64,000 nucleotides of DNA from Stictocephala bisonia (GCA_035578905.1 JAQJVL010000249.1:41001-105000), one strand, 5' to 3'; positions 36,411 through 48,560 are shown, counted from the stretch's first letter. Notes: generated from the letters alone by a model not told the origin. Numbers and translations: made by a program.

Positions 36411-37199
36411 AACCACATGCACTTTTTTATAATATTTAATTATTGTTATATGATTATAGTTTATAGTAGACTACAATCAATTTTTATGTTTTAATACAGT
36501 ACAAGTAAACGTCACACAACACAAATGTATTACAATATAAACACAAAATGTACAAATATATTACAATACAAGCACAAAATGCACGAATATTATGGTCATC
36601 GATTTCGGTGAACCATGCTCACCTTCCTCAGACCAGAGGGATTCACAAAAGATATATTTGATTAAACTAAATAATTAAATAGAAACTCAATAATTAAACT
36701 GTTATGGTGCACATAAAAGGGATAAATAACTTTTTTGTTAGGTATAATCAAAACCTTGCATATATTATGTTATGCCTGTGAGTGATAGACTACAGTGACC
36801 AAGACACAAGAGCCACTGGTTTGTTATCTGTGTCGACGTACGACGACATGAACTGTTCGAGAGATGTATGGTCATCAAACCGTGCATTACCGCACATATT
36901 TATTATGACATTCGGATTCAGATATTGTTGGCAGTCACTCATTTGCATATCTGGAGCGTGTATTGTAACAGAAAAGGAATTTAATTCAATAAAAGCACAC
37001 ATTAATATGTGTTTTAACTGTGACAGAACAATACGGGTTCGTCTGAACTTGGCCCAGGGGAAATACGGCAGCGACTGCATACGTTTACAAGGGAAGGGTA
37101 CAGTCAGAAACACTGACAAATGTATTTTTATTCGAACATTGCTTTCATTATTACTTAATTTGGTACGAGTTTAGATATGTGAATGGAGTAGCGATAATA
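36411..37199. other. Unique segment with opposing unrecognised open frames
   Basis: Holds two overlapping frames: 130 codons plus (36782-37174) and 109 codons minus (36790-37119). The part at about 36,590-36,860 has a degraded second copy at 38,005-38,245. Just upstream are short direct repeats of ACAAATGTATTACAATATAA type. Confidence 0.5.
36790..37119 (-). CDS. Unrecognised open frame, possibly a gene fragment
   Basis: 109 codons on the minus strand containing LPYFPWAKFRRTRIVLSQL, SVTIHAPDMQMSDCQQYL and NVIINMCGNARFDDH. The composition is protein-like (mixed hydrophobic and polar, W, C, H and P present), and the frame stays open a few codons upstream of the first ATG. The start is therefore unsure, and the piece may be an internal fragment of a larger TE or virus-derived protein. 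I do not recognise the family. The overlapping plus-strand frame is an equally long alternative, so this call is weak. Confidence 0.25.
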   Translation of the reverse strand: MSVFLTVPFPCKRMQSLPYFPWAKFRRTRIVLSQLKHILMCAFIELNSFSVTIHAPDMQMSDCQQYLNPNVIINMCGNARFDDHTSLEQFMSSYVDTDNKPVALVSWSL

Positions 37200-37940
37200 T
37201 TATGGATTTAAATATTATCTTTGAAGTAGTCTCAAACAAGTTTAATAGGTATATATTAGGGACGAGGAAGACAACATAGTGGTAGAGATCAAGCACATTA
37301 AAACAGTGATAAAATATTATCTTTGAAGTAGTCTCAAACTAGTTAAATAGGTCCATATTAGGGACGAGGAAGACAACATAGTGGTAGAGATCAAGCACAT
37401 TAAAACAGTGATAAAATATTATCTTTGAAGTAGTCTCAAACTAGTTAAATAGGTCCATATTAGGGACGAGGAAGACAACATAGTGGTAGAGATCAAGCAC
37501 ATTAAAACAGTGATAAAATATTATCTTTGAAGTAGTCTCAAACTAGTTAAATAGGTCCATATTAGGGACGAGGAAGACAACATAGTGGTAGAGATCAAGC
37601 ACATTAAAACAGTGATAAAATATTATCTTTGAAGTAGTCTCAAACTAGTTAAATAGGTCCATATTAGGGACGAGGAAGACAACATAGTGGTAGAGATCAA
37701 GCACATTAAAACAGTGATAAAATATTATCTTTGAAGTAGTCTCAAACTAGTTAAATAGGTCCATATTAGGATTGAGGAAGACAACATAGTGGTAGAGATC
37801 AAGCACATTAAAACAGTGATAAAATATTATCTTTGAGTATGTAGTCTTCAAACTAGTTTAAAATGGTCCATATTAGGGTCGAGGAAGATAACTTAGTGGT
37901 TAAGATTCAAGCACATTAAAACAGTGATAAATAATTATCT
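37200..37940. repeat. 102-bp tandem array, first block, about 7 copies
   Basis: TATCTTTGAAGTAGTCTC recurs at 37,216, 37,318, 37,420 and onward every 102 bp. The internal core is TTAGGGACGAGGAAGACAAC. The first six units are nearly identical. The seventh (from about 37,828) suddenly gains many single-base insertions. Confidence 0.93.
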
Positions 37941-38244
37941 TTTATACAGTACAAGTACTCACAAACTAGTATTAAATAAGGTCCATATTAGGAACAAGGC
38001 AAAAGCACGAATATATGGTGATCGATTTCGGGAACCACGTCAAACTCTCACGAGGTCACAAAAGATTATATTTGATATACTAAATATTAAATAGAATCAA
38101 TATTAATGTTATGGGCACATAAAAGGGATAAAAACATTTTGTTAGGTATAATCAACACACCTTGCATATATATATTATTTTATGCCTGTGCGTGATAACT
38201 ACGTGATCAGAAAAGGCCTGTTGGTTATCTGTGTCGAGTACGAA
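37941..38244. repeat. Degraded copy of the 36.59-36.86 kb segment
   Basis: Follows 36,590-36,860 in order (GTGATCGATTTCGG, CACATAAAAGGGATAAA, TTGTTAGGTATAATCA, GTTATCTGTGTCGA) but lacks single bases at many places. This is the pattern of uncorrected read errors more than of ordinary divergence. Confidence 0.7.
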
Positions 38245-38955
38245 CGACAGTAGTCTCCAAACTAGTTAAATAGGTCTATATTAGGGACGAGGAAGACAAC
38301 ACAGTGGTAGAGATCAAGCACATTAAAACAGTGATAAAATATTATCTTTGAAGTAGTCTCAAACTAGTTTAATAGGTCCAAATTAGGGACGAGGAAGACA
38401 AACACAGTGGTAGAGATCAATCACATTAAAACAGTGATAAAATATTATCTTTGAAGTAGTCTCAAACTAGTTTAATAGGTCCATATTAGGGACGAGGAAG
38501 ACAACACAGTGGTAGAGATCAAGCACATTAAAACAGTGATAAAATATTATCTTTGAAGTAGTCTCAAACTAGTTAAATAGGTCCAAATTAGGGACGAGGA
38601 AGACAACACAGTGGTAGAGATCAAGCACATTAAAACAGTGATAAAATATTATCTTTGAAGTAGTCTCAAACTAGTTAAATAGGTCCAAATTAGGGACGAG
38701 GAAGACAACACAGTGGTAGAGATCAATCACATTAAAACAGTGATAAAATATTATCTTTGAAGTAGTCTCAAACTAGTTAAATAGGTCCATATTAGGGACG
38801 AGGAAGACAACATAGTGGTAGAGATCAAGCACATTAAAACAGTGATAAAATATTATCTTTGAAGTAGTCTCAAACTAGTTAAATAGGTCCAAATTAGGGA
38901 CGAGGAAGACAACACAGTGGTAGAGATCAAGCACATTAAAACAGTGATAAAATCG
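38245..38955. repeat. 102-bp tandem array, second block, about 7 copies
   Basis: Same unit as 37,200-37,940, again highly uniform. Variants ACAACACAGTGG and CCAAATTAGGG distinguish it from the first block. Confidence 0.93.
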
Positions 38956-39080
38956 ACGAATGTATTATTTATTAATGTAACGCCGATCGTAGAGATTTGC
39001 AAGAATATGAGGAGCTAATGAGTGTAGTAATTGTTAATAACTAAGATCGGATGATCCGTGGAAAGAGCCATTCATTAGTA

Positions 39081-39180
39081 GTGCAATGGCCAGGACAACT
39101 AAGGGACTTACTACTTTACGTGGAATCTGAACCATGGTATTGGCAGTAATTGGCCTGACTTTCAGCTGACTGACAAACCT
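39081..39180 (+). repeat. Dispersed repeat, copy B (partial)
   Basis: Contains GGACAACTAAGGGACTTACT, TTTACGTGGAATCTGAACCA and TTTCAGCTGACTGACAA, matching parts of copies A and C. Confidence 0.65.
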
Positions 39181-39659
39181 GATACTCAGTTCTCTATCAC
39201 ACAACATCCGTACTCTCACTACCACCCAACATGGACACCAAGACTTGTAGTAAGTGTCCGCACCGATAGCAACCATTAAGCAGACGTCATGATGGTATTA
39301 AGAGGACCGAGCATATCGCCTACAAGCTCCACAACACTTTAGTGTGTTACAGAACTGCGCTACTATTGTACACATGAGATACTGGGATGAGGTCACATCA
39401 TAGTTGTGTGCCTAACATATTGAGTAAGACCAGATATTATTTGTTTGCGTAGACTTTTAGGGTAAGATTAGAAAATAAAGTGCGTAGAATAATGGGGTGG
39501 GATCAGAAAATATTTGTCTATGTAGGATAATGGGGTGGTGTCTTAAGATATTTGTGTGCTTAGGTCATACCCCTCGTATTGTAAGCCAGATAACCACATT
39601 TATAGAGTTTGAATATTTATGCGTGTCCCAAGACCAAGCATCATTTTCTTATTCTTACA

Positions 39660-39870
39660 CATGAGACAGCGACACAACGTTGTGCGTATTTTAAGGCGAA
39701 TATGAATGGTAATATGAGTGTAGTCTGGTTGCTAACAATTTAACAGTTCCTCAGAAAGGGCAATTTATTAATAGCCCAACAGCAAGGGCAACTAAGGGCT
39801 TTACGTGGAATTCGAACCATGTAGTGTTGGTCTGATTTTCAGCTAACTGACAAGTCTCCCAAGTATCCAC
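39660..39870 (+). repeat. Dispersed repeat, copy C
   Basis: Matches the reverse complement of 12,095-12,315 and shares GGGCAACTAAGGG, TTTACGTGGAAT and TTTTCAGCTAACTGACAAG with copy B. Confidence 0.7.
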
Positions 39871-39964
39871 ATTTTGGAGATGATCGGAGTAAAACACTTC
39901 CTGTAAATTAATTGTAATGCCACTTTTGGAACAGAGTCTGATTGAAAAATTCTTGGGCTGGAAG

Positions 39965-40312
39965 TTTTAAGTTACTCTCTACCTGTGAATCTGACTCCAA
40001 ACAGGGTGTAAGTTGATAGGCTACTCTCTACCTGTGAATATGACTCCAAACAGGGTGTAAGTTGATAGGCTACTCTCTACCTGTGAATCTGACTCCAAAC
40101 AGGGTGGAAGGTGATAGGCTACTCTCTACCTGTGAATCTGACTCCAAACAGGGTGGAAGTTGATAGGCTACTCTCTACCTGTGAATCTGACTCCAAACAG
40201 GGTGGAAGTTGATAGGCTACTCTCTACCTGTGAATCTGACTCCAAACAGGGTGGAAGGTGATAGGCTACTCTCTACCTGTGAATCTGACTCCAAACAGGG
40301 TGGAAGTTGATA
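39965..40312. repeat. 49-bp tandem array, 7 copies
   Basis: CTACTCTCTACCTGTGAATC followed by TGACTCCAAACAGGGTGGAA recurs every 49 bp. Later units differ mainly by GGTGATAGG against GTTGATAGG. Confidence 0.93.
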
Positions 40313-40734
40313 TAATAAGTAAACATTATGGTTCAAAATAAAATGTTATTGAGAATATTACCTGAAATATTTTGACATTAATTGAATGACAGTAATTATT
40401 TGATGAGAAAAATAACATTATATAAAACAGTTTTCACCTGTTTGGGGTTGAACAGAATATTAAAATAAACTAGAATTCACTCATACAATAAAGCGATACA
40501 AATGACCGACAGAACAAGCGAAACATTAACATTACTTTCTTTCATCAGTATTTATAAGCTAGAATATAAGAGCCAATTTTGTTACATAGTGTTGTAATCC
40601 AGCTTCTTTGAGGTTAATTGTAAGTGATAGGTTAAGCTCAAAGTGCTTTTTATATGTATCCAGCAACCTGAGGCGTGGATATTAGGCTGGTTTTATACAC
40701 AATTTTCCGGAACGCTCAACTGAAATGGTGGGGT
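40313..40734. other. AT-rich spacer
   Basis: Nothing recognised. Confidence 0.4.
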
Positions 40735-43700
40735 TACACTGTGCAATTCTTTGTTAAGTTGTACTCATGTAGTGCTGACTGCTGGTTGAAAATTCTTTGT
40801 TTAGTTGTGCTCATGTAGTGATGACTGCTGGTTGACAATTCTTTGTTAAGTTGTGCTCATGTAGTGATGACTGCTGGTTGACAATTCTTTGTTAAGTTGT
40901 GCTCATGTAGTGCTGACTGCTGGTTGACAATTCTTTGTTAAGTTGTACTCATGTAGTGATGACTGCTGGTTGACAATTCTTTGTTAAGTTGTGCTCATGT
41001 AGTGATGACTGCTGGTTGACAATTCTTTGTTAAGTTGTGCTCATCTAGTGCTGACTGCTGGTTGACAATTCTTTGTTAAGTTGTACTCATGTAGTGCTGA
41101 CTGCTGGTTGACAATTCTTTGTTTAGTTGTGCTCATGTAGTGCTGACTGCTGGTTGACAATTCTTTGTTAAGTTGTACTCATGTAGTGCTGACTGCTGGT
41201 TGAAAATTCTTTGTTTAGTTGTGCTCATGTAGTGCTGACTGCTGGTTGACAATTCTTTGTTAAGTTGTGCTCATGTAGTGCTGATTGCTGGTTGACAATT
41301 CTTTGTTAAGTTGTACTCATGTAGTGCTGACTGCTGGTTGAAAATTCTTTGTTTAGTTGTGCTCATGTAGTGCTGACTGCTGGTTGACAATTCTTTGTTA
41401 AGTTGTGCTCATGTAGTGCTGACTGCTGGTTGACAATTCTTTGTTAAGTTGTGCTCATGTAGTGCTGACTGCTGGTTGACAATTCTTTGTTAAGTTGTAC
41501 TCATGTAGTGATGACTGCTGGTTGAAAATTCTTTGTTCAGTTGTGCTCATGTAGTGCTGACTGCTGGTTGACAATTCTTTGTTAAGTTGTGCTCATGTAG
41601 TGCTGATTGCTAGTTGACAATTCATCGTTAAGTTGTGCTCATGTAGTGATGACTGCTGGTTGACAATTCTTTGTTAAGTTGTACTCATGTAGTGCTGACT
41701 GCTGGTTGACAATTCTTTGTTAAGTTGTGCTCATGTAGTGCTGATTGCTGGTTGACAATTCTTTGTTTAGTTGAGCTCATGTAGTGCTGGCTGCTGGTTG
41801 ACAATTCTTTGTTTAGTTGTGCTCATGTAGTGATGACTGCTGGTTGACAATTATTTGTTAAGTTGTGCTCATGTAGTGCTGATTGCTGGTTGACAATTCT
41901 TTGTTTAGTTGTGCTCATGTAGTGATGACTGCTGGTTGAAAATTCTTTGTTAAGTTGTGCTCATGTAGTGCTGATTGCTGGTTGACAATTCTTTGTTTAG
42001 TTGTGCTCATGTAGTGCTGACTGCTGGTTGACAATTCTTTGTTAAGTTGTGCTCATGTAGTGCTGATTGCTGGTTGACAATTCTTTGTTAAGTTGTGCTC
42101 ATGTAGTGCTGACTGCTGGTTGACAATTCTTTGTTCAGTTGTGCTCATGTAGTGATGACTGCTGGTTGACAATTCTTTGTTAAGTTGTGCTCATGTAGTG
42201 CTGATTGCTGGTTGACAATTCTTTGTTCAGTTGTGCTCATGTAGTGCTGATTGCTGGTTGACAATTCTTTGTTTAGTTGTGCTCATGTAGTGATGACTGC
42301 TGGTTGACAATTCTTTGTTAAGTTGTGCTCATGTAGTGATGACTGCTGGTTGACAATTCTTTGTTAAGTTGAGCTCATGTAGTGCTGGCTGCTGGTTGAC
42401 AATTCTTTGTTTAGTTGTGCTCATGTAGTGATGACTGCTGGTTGACAATTCTTTGTTAAGTTGTGCTCATGTAGTGCTGATTGCTGGTTGACAATTCTTT
42501 GTTTAGTTGTGCTCATGTAGTGATGACTGCTGGTTGACAATTCTTTGTTAAGTTGTGCTCATGTAGTGCTGATTGCAGGTTGACAATTCTTTGTTTAGTT
42601 GTGCTCATGTAGTGCTGACTGCTGGTTGACAATTCTTTGTTAAGTTGTGCTCATGTAGTGCTGATTGCTGGTTGACAATTCTTTGTTAAGTTGTGCTCAT
42701 GTAGTGCTGACTGTTGGTTGACAATTCTTTGTTCAGTTGTGCTCATGTAGTGATGACTGCTGGTTGACAATTCTTTGTTAAGTTGTGCTCATGTAGTGCT
42801 GATTGCTGGTTGACAATTCTTTGTTTAGTTGTGCTCATGTAGTGCTGATTGCTGGTTGACAATTCTTTGTTAAGTTGTGCTCATGTAGTGCTGATTGCTG
42901 GTTGACAATTCTTTGTTAAGTTGTACTCATGTAGTGCTGACTGCTGGTTGACAATTCTTTGTTAAGTTGTACTCATGTAGTGCTGATTGCTGGTTGACAA
43001 TTCTTTGTTAAGTTGTGCTCATGTAGTGATGACTGCTGGTTGACAATTCTTTGTTAAGTTGTGCTCATGTAGTGCTGATTGCAGGTTGACAATTCTTTGT
43101 TTAGTTGTGCTCATGTAGTGCTGACTGCTGGTTGACAATTCTTTGTTAAGTTGTGCTCATGTAGTGCTGATTGCTGGTTGACAATTCTTTGTTAAGTTGT
43201 GCTCATGTAGTGCTGACTGCTGGTTGACAATTCTTTGTTTAGTTGTGCTCATTTAGTGATGACTGCTGGTTGACAATTCTTTGTTTAGTTGTGCTCATGT
43301 AGTGCTGACTGCTGGTTGACAATTCTTTGTTTAGTTGTGCTCATGTAGTGCTGACTGCTGGTTGACAATTCTTTGTTAAGTTGTGCTCATGTAGTGCTGA
43401 TTGCTGGTTGACAATTCTTTGTTAAGTTGTACTCATGTAGTGATGACTGCTGGTTGACAATTCTTTGTTTAGTTGTCCTCATGTAGTGCTGACTGCTGGT
43501 TGACAATTCTTTGTTAAGTTGTACTCATGTAGTGCTGATTGCTGGTTGACAATTCTTTGTTAAGTTGTGCTCATGTAGTGATGACTGCTGGTTGACAATT
43601 CTTTGTTAAGTTGTGCTCATGTAGTGCTGACTGCTGGTTGACAATTCTTTGTTAAGTTGTGCTCATGTAGTGATGACTGCTGGTTGACAATTCTTTGTTA

Positions 43701-45843
43701 AGTTGTACTCATGTAGTGCTGACTGCTGGTTGACAATTCTTTGTTTAGTTGTGCTCATGTAGTGATGACTGCTGGTTGACAAATCTTTGTTAAGTTGTGC
43801 TCATGTAGTGCTGATTGCTGGTTGACAATTCTTTGTTTAGTTGTGCTCATGTAGTGCTGACTGTTGGTTGACAATTCTTTGTTAAGTTGTGCTCATGTAG
43901 TGCTGATTGCTGGTTGACAATTCTTTGTTAAGTTGAAGTGCTGACTGCTGGTTGACAATTCTTTGTTCAGTTGTGCTCATGTAGTGCTGACTGCTGGTTG
44001 ATAATTCTTTGTTAAGTTGTGCTCATGTAGTGATGACTGCTGGTTGACAATTCTTTGTTAGTTGTGCTCATGTAGTGATGACTGCTGGTTGACAATTCTT
44101 TGTTAAGTTGTGCTCATGTAGTGATGACTGCTGGTTGACAATTCTTTATTAAGTTGAGCTCATGTAGTGCTGGCTGCTGGTTGACAATTCTTTGTTAAGT
44201 TGTGCTCATGTAGTGCTGACTGCTGGTTGATAATTCTTTGTTAAGGTATGCTCATGTAGTGCTGATTGCTGGCTGACAATTCTTTGTTAAGTTGTGCTCA
44301 TGTAGTGATGATTGCCTGCTGACAAGTCTTTGTTAAGGTATGCTCATGTAGTGCTGATTGCCTGCGGACAATTCTTTGTTAAGTTGTGCTCATGTAGTGC
44401 TGACTGCTGGCTAACAATTCTTTGTTAAGTTGTGCTCATGTAGTGCTGATTGCCTGCTAACAATTCTTTGTTAAGGTATGCTCATGTAGTGCTGATTGCC
44501 TGCTGACAATTCTTTGTTAAGTTGTGCTCATGTAGTGCTGACTGCTGGTTGACAATTCTTTGTTTAGTTGTGCTCATGTAGTGCTGGCTGCTGGTTGACA
44601 ATTCTTTGTTAAGTTGTGCTCATGTAGTGCTGACTGCTGGTTGATCATTCTTTGTTAAGGTATGCTCATGTAGTGTTGATTGCTGGCTGACAATTCTTTG
44701 TTAAGTTGTGCTCATGTAGTGATGATTGCCTGACAAGTCTTTGTTAAGGTATGCTCATGTAGTGCTGATTGCCTGCTGACAATTCTTTGTTAAGTTGTGC
44801 TCATGTAGTGCTGATTGCCTGCTGACAATTCTTTGTTAAGTTGTGCTCATGTAGTGCTGATTGCCTGCTAACAATTCTTTGTTAAGGTATGCTCATGTAG
44901 TGCTGATTGACTGATGACAATTCTTTGTTAAGTTGTGCTCATCTAGTGCTGATTGCCTGCTGACAATTCTTTGTTAAGTTGTGCTCATGTAGTGATGATT
45001 GCCTGCTGACAAGTCTTTGTTAAGGTATGCTCATGTAGTGCTGATTGCCTGCTGACAATTCTTTGTTAAGTTGTGCTCATGTAGTGCTGATTGCCTGCTG
45101 ACAATTCTTTGTTAAGTTGTGCTCATGTAGTGCTGATTGCCTGCTAACAATTCTTTGTTAAGGTATGCTCATGTAGTGCTGGTTGCCTGCTGACAATTCT
45201 TTGTTAAGTTGTGCTCATCTAGTGCTGATTGCCTGCTGACAATTCTTTGTTAAGTTGTGCTCATGTAGTAATGATTACCTGCTGACAGGTCTTTGTTAAG
45301 GTATGCTCATGTAGTGCTGATTGCCTGCTGACAATTCTTTGTTAAGTTGTGCTCATGTAGTGCTGACTGCTGGCTAACAATTCTATGTAAAGTGGTGCTC
45401 ATGTAGTGCTGATTGCCTGCTAACAATTCTTTGTTAAGTTGTGCTCAACTAGTGCTGATTGCCTGCTGAGAATTCTTTGTTAAGTTGTGCTCATGTAGTG
45501 CTGACTGCTGGTTGATAATTCTTTGTTAAGGTATGCTCATTTAGTGATGACTGCTGGTTGACAATTCTTTGTTAAGTTGTGCTCATGTAGTGATGACTGC
45601 TGGTTGACAATTCTTTGTTAAGTTGTGCTCATGTAGTGCTGACTGCTGGTTGACAATTCTTTGTTAAGTTGTGCTCATGTAGTGATGACTGCTGGTTGAC
45701 AATTCTTTGTTAAGTTGTGCTCATGTAGTGCTGACTGCTGGTTGACAATTCTTTGTTAAGTTGTGCTCATGTAGTGATGACTGCTGGTTGACAATTCTTT
45801 GTTAAGTTGTGCTCATGTAGTGCTGACTGCTGGTTGACAATTC
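40735..45843. repeat. Second 46-bp satellite array, about 110 copies
   Basis: The monomer reads TTGACAATTCTTTGTTAAGT then TGTGCTCATGTAGTGCTGAC then TGCTGG. It has the same period as the 28-36 kb array but no sequence similarity to it. Variable positions alternate (GTGCTGA/GTGATGA, AAGTTG/TAGTTG/CAGTTG, ACTGCTGG/ATTGCTGG). From about 44,220 to 45,480 a distinct subfamily appears with ATTGCCTGCTGACAA and AAGGTATGCTC. In it GACAAGTCTTTG recurs about every 276-280 bp, a six-monomer higher-order unit. The 3' end returns to the standard form. Confidence 0.95.
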
Positions 45844-46280
45844 GAAATACAGACCCTATCACGGTATAGGCCCTACATGTTATGTAATTTAGCGTGAAAG
45901 AAACTCCGTAAAAGAAGGCGCTGGTCAGTACATCCCAACGAGTAAGATTTCATACAGCAGTGTTTATTACAAGGTATAGCCTACTACAAAGGAACTATTG
46001 TAAAATTGTGTAAATGAAGAAAATATTGCCTCACAACATCAATACTGCTCAATTATAACCCACCACACCTCGACTCCAAGAAGAACAGGCAACTGTCCAC
46101 TGCTGTGTCACGAGACACCGAACGCGCTGCATAAATGTACCCATTTGATTCAATGTATTTAAAGCGAACGCACGATAATCTTAAATGCGCGTTATAAAAG
46201 AATGTCGGTTTGTCTAGAAGACGCGCGTTACTTCGGTGACATTTTGTATTACCAGATTTTATTTAGTCGACTGAAGAAGT
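45844..46280. other. Spacer
   Basis: Mixed composition with no gene recognised. Confidence 0.4.
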
Positions 46281-47075
46281 ATATGAGACCTTTCACATTT
46301 CATGATTCCCACACGGACACGATTTTTCCGTGTAGGGCTTCTTTCACATTACATGATTTCGTTCGTATGAAATAATTTCGTACGAGTTTTTCCGTTGTTG
46401 GTCGGTTTTCACACTACACGATTTTTCCTGGGGTCTCTCTCACATTACATGATTTCGTTCGTATGAAATAATTTCGTACGAGTTTTTCCGTTGTTGGTTC
46501 GTTTTCACACTACACTATTTTTCCGGGGCCTCTTTCACATTACATGATTTCGTTCGTATGAAATAATTTCGTACGAGTTTTTCCGTTGTTAGTTGGTTTT
46601 CACACTACACTATTTTTCCGGGGCCTCTTTCACATTACATGATTTCGTTCGTATGAAATAATTTCGTACGAGTTTTTCCGTTGTTGGTTCGTTTTCACAC
46701 TACACTATTTTTCCGGGGCCTCTTTCACATTACATGATTCCGTTCGTATGAAATAATTTCGTACGAGTTTTTCCGTTGTTAGTTGGTTTTCACACTACAC
46801 TATTTTTCCAGGTCCTCTTTCACATTACATGATTTCGTTCATATGAAATAATTTCGTACGAGTTTTTCCGTTGTTAGTTGGTTTTCACTCTACACTATTT
46901 TTCCAAGGCCTCTTTCACATTACATGATTTCGTTCGTATGAAATAATTTCGTACGAGTTTTTCCGTTGTTGGTTCGTTTTCACACTACACTATTTTTCCG
47001 GGGCCTCTTTCACATTACATGATTTCGTTCGTATGAAATAATTTCGTACGAGTTTTTCCGTTGTTGGTTGGTCTC
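46281..47075. repeat. About 95-bp tandem array with a hairpin in each unit, about 8 copies
   Basis: CTTTCACATTACATGATTTC then GTTCGTATGAAATAATTTCG then TACGAGTTTTTCCGTTGTT repeats with spacings of 94-97 bp. TCGTATGAAAT and ATTTCGTACGA in each unit are inverse copies (10 of 11 positions) around one base. The first unit is incomplete and preceded by CACACGGACACGATTTTTCC. Confidence 0.9.
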
Positions 47076-47371
47076 GAGACGCTAAACCTTGTATAATATG
47101 ACACAGGGAGTAAAATAAGCATGCACCATCCCCAATATCACACGGTGAGGAACATTATCACCATCTACGACTACATTCACAGCTTCAACTATGTTTTGAA
47201 AAAGGACAAGAAAAAATAATCTGAGTCATATAAAAAATGAAAATCATGAAACCACTCTTCCATGAAAATAATATGTACACGTTAACTTCAATTCAACACA
47301 AACTTCAGAAAGAATTATTTACATACAATTAAAAACAATTTAAATTAAACTAATTTGCCAACAAATAAAAA

Positions 47372-48105
47372 AATCTTAATATATAAAAATGAGTACCCGA
47401 AATTAGTTGTCATTCTATCACTTGACAAGCCTTAACAGATTTCCTTCATATTTTATTTAAGTTTCCTAGTTTTTCAGAGAATGTGCCTCAGGAAGGAAAA
47501 ATGAAAAAAAAATCTCGAGGGAATTGAAAAATGTTGGAAAACTAATCGAGGAGTTTTAGTCTAATTTGAAACATATGATATAGGCCCTAAATATTTCTGC
47601 AAGTTATTTGTATTTGTTTAGTATATACATCTGTTGTATTTTAATATTTTGGTGATAGAAATATACTTTTGCATTCAGTCAAAAATTAATATGAAACTGT
47701 ATGAAATGTTGGTACATAAATTAATTTTATATTATGATATTTACCTACAATTCATACAGTATATTAATTTTTGACTGACATTGTGATACAGTCCATATGT
47801 CAAATGTCGGGAACAGTTCATATGGCCCAGATTTCAGATGACCGAGGTCTATAAAACAGCCCGCTACAACAAGTAAAACATTTGACCGATGTTTTAGATA
47901 GCCCAGGTTTCCAGTTCCTCACGAGGCCGCAGGCCGAGATCCACAAATGGCGCTGTACAGTATCTTGGCGAGGCCGCTGGCCGAGTTGCACAAAGGGGCC
48001 AAAGGCAGAGTTCTCAAGCGAGGCTGCGGACCGAACTTCCTCACGAGCGCAGGGTTTGCACGCGAAGCGAATCCTGTAGCAAGAAACGAGTAAACAGCTA
48101 GTAAT
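47372..48105 (+). mobile_element. Probable Helitron/Helentron-like non-autonomous element
   Basis: Starts with TCTTAATATATAAAAATGAG and a region reading CATTCTATCACTTGACAAGC. It ends with a GC-richer stretch (from about 47,917) finishing in GCGAAGCGAATCCTG and ACAGCTAGT. This start and finish resemble a repeat type widespread in insects that I associate with Helitron-like elements. No helicase or Rep coding is present. The assignment is from memory of the pattern and is tentative. Confidence 0.35.
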
Positions 48106-48254
48106 ACAATAATTAATCACATATGTAACAAATTTGTGTCATGTTTATGTTTTTGTGTATCAGCTGTTTTAAATAAATTATTAAAACTAATGCCAATGTT
48201 ATTCTTATGGGAAAATTTGAATGTTTGTAGGCTTTTTCAACCTCTCAGAACCGG

Positions 48255-48560
48255 AATTTCAAAATATCCTTTCTTAGCACGCATTAAGACCATAAAATGA
48301 AGGTATTTTAAAACTTTCAAGTAGCTATCTTTTACGGTTTACGCTGTACGTTGACTTTTAGATCGGCCTCTATGTATTTCTTATGGCGAGGTGTAAACTT
48401 TTACAAAAAAATCATGATTTTTGCACATCAACATTAAAAGTTCACAAAATCCTTTCTTAGCACGCATCTAGAACCTAAAATGAAGGAACTGTCAAAATTT
48501 CAAAATCTTACCTATTGTGGTTAAGACTCTGTATTGATTTTGAATTTGTCAATTCTTCTT
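48255..48560. repeat. Two related units with TCCTTTCTTAGCACGCAT
   Basis: TCCTTTCTTAGCACGCAT followed by CATAAAATGAAGG or CCTAAAATGAAGG, then TCAAAATC/TCAAGTAG and a GTACGTTGA/TGTATTGAT end, occurs twice (about 48,268 and 48,450). The pattern resembles internal parts of the same insect element type as 47.4-48.1 kb. Confidence 0.45.

Larger units (their letters stand above)
38956..39964. other. Spacer with two copies of a dispersed repeat
   Basis: No gene recognised. Repeat copies at 39,081-39,180 and 39,660-39,870 are related to 12,095-12,315. Confidence 0.5.

Noticed and set aside
36591..36650. Hammerhead-ribozyme-like motif on the minus strand (CTGAGGA, a GGTGA/TCACC stem, then GAAA)
   Set aside because: The core strings fit CUGANGA and GAAA, but the sequence after GAAA cannot form a stem III followed by a permitted cleavage base.
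39760..39830. tRNA-derived SINE suggested by a B-box-like GGTTCGAATTCC on the minus strand of copy C
   Set aside because: The motif is not conserved in the other two copies (GGTTCAGATTCC and TGTTTCGGATTCC), and no A box was found at the right distance.
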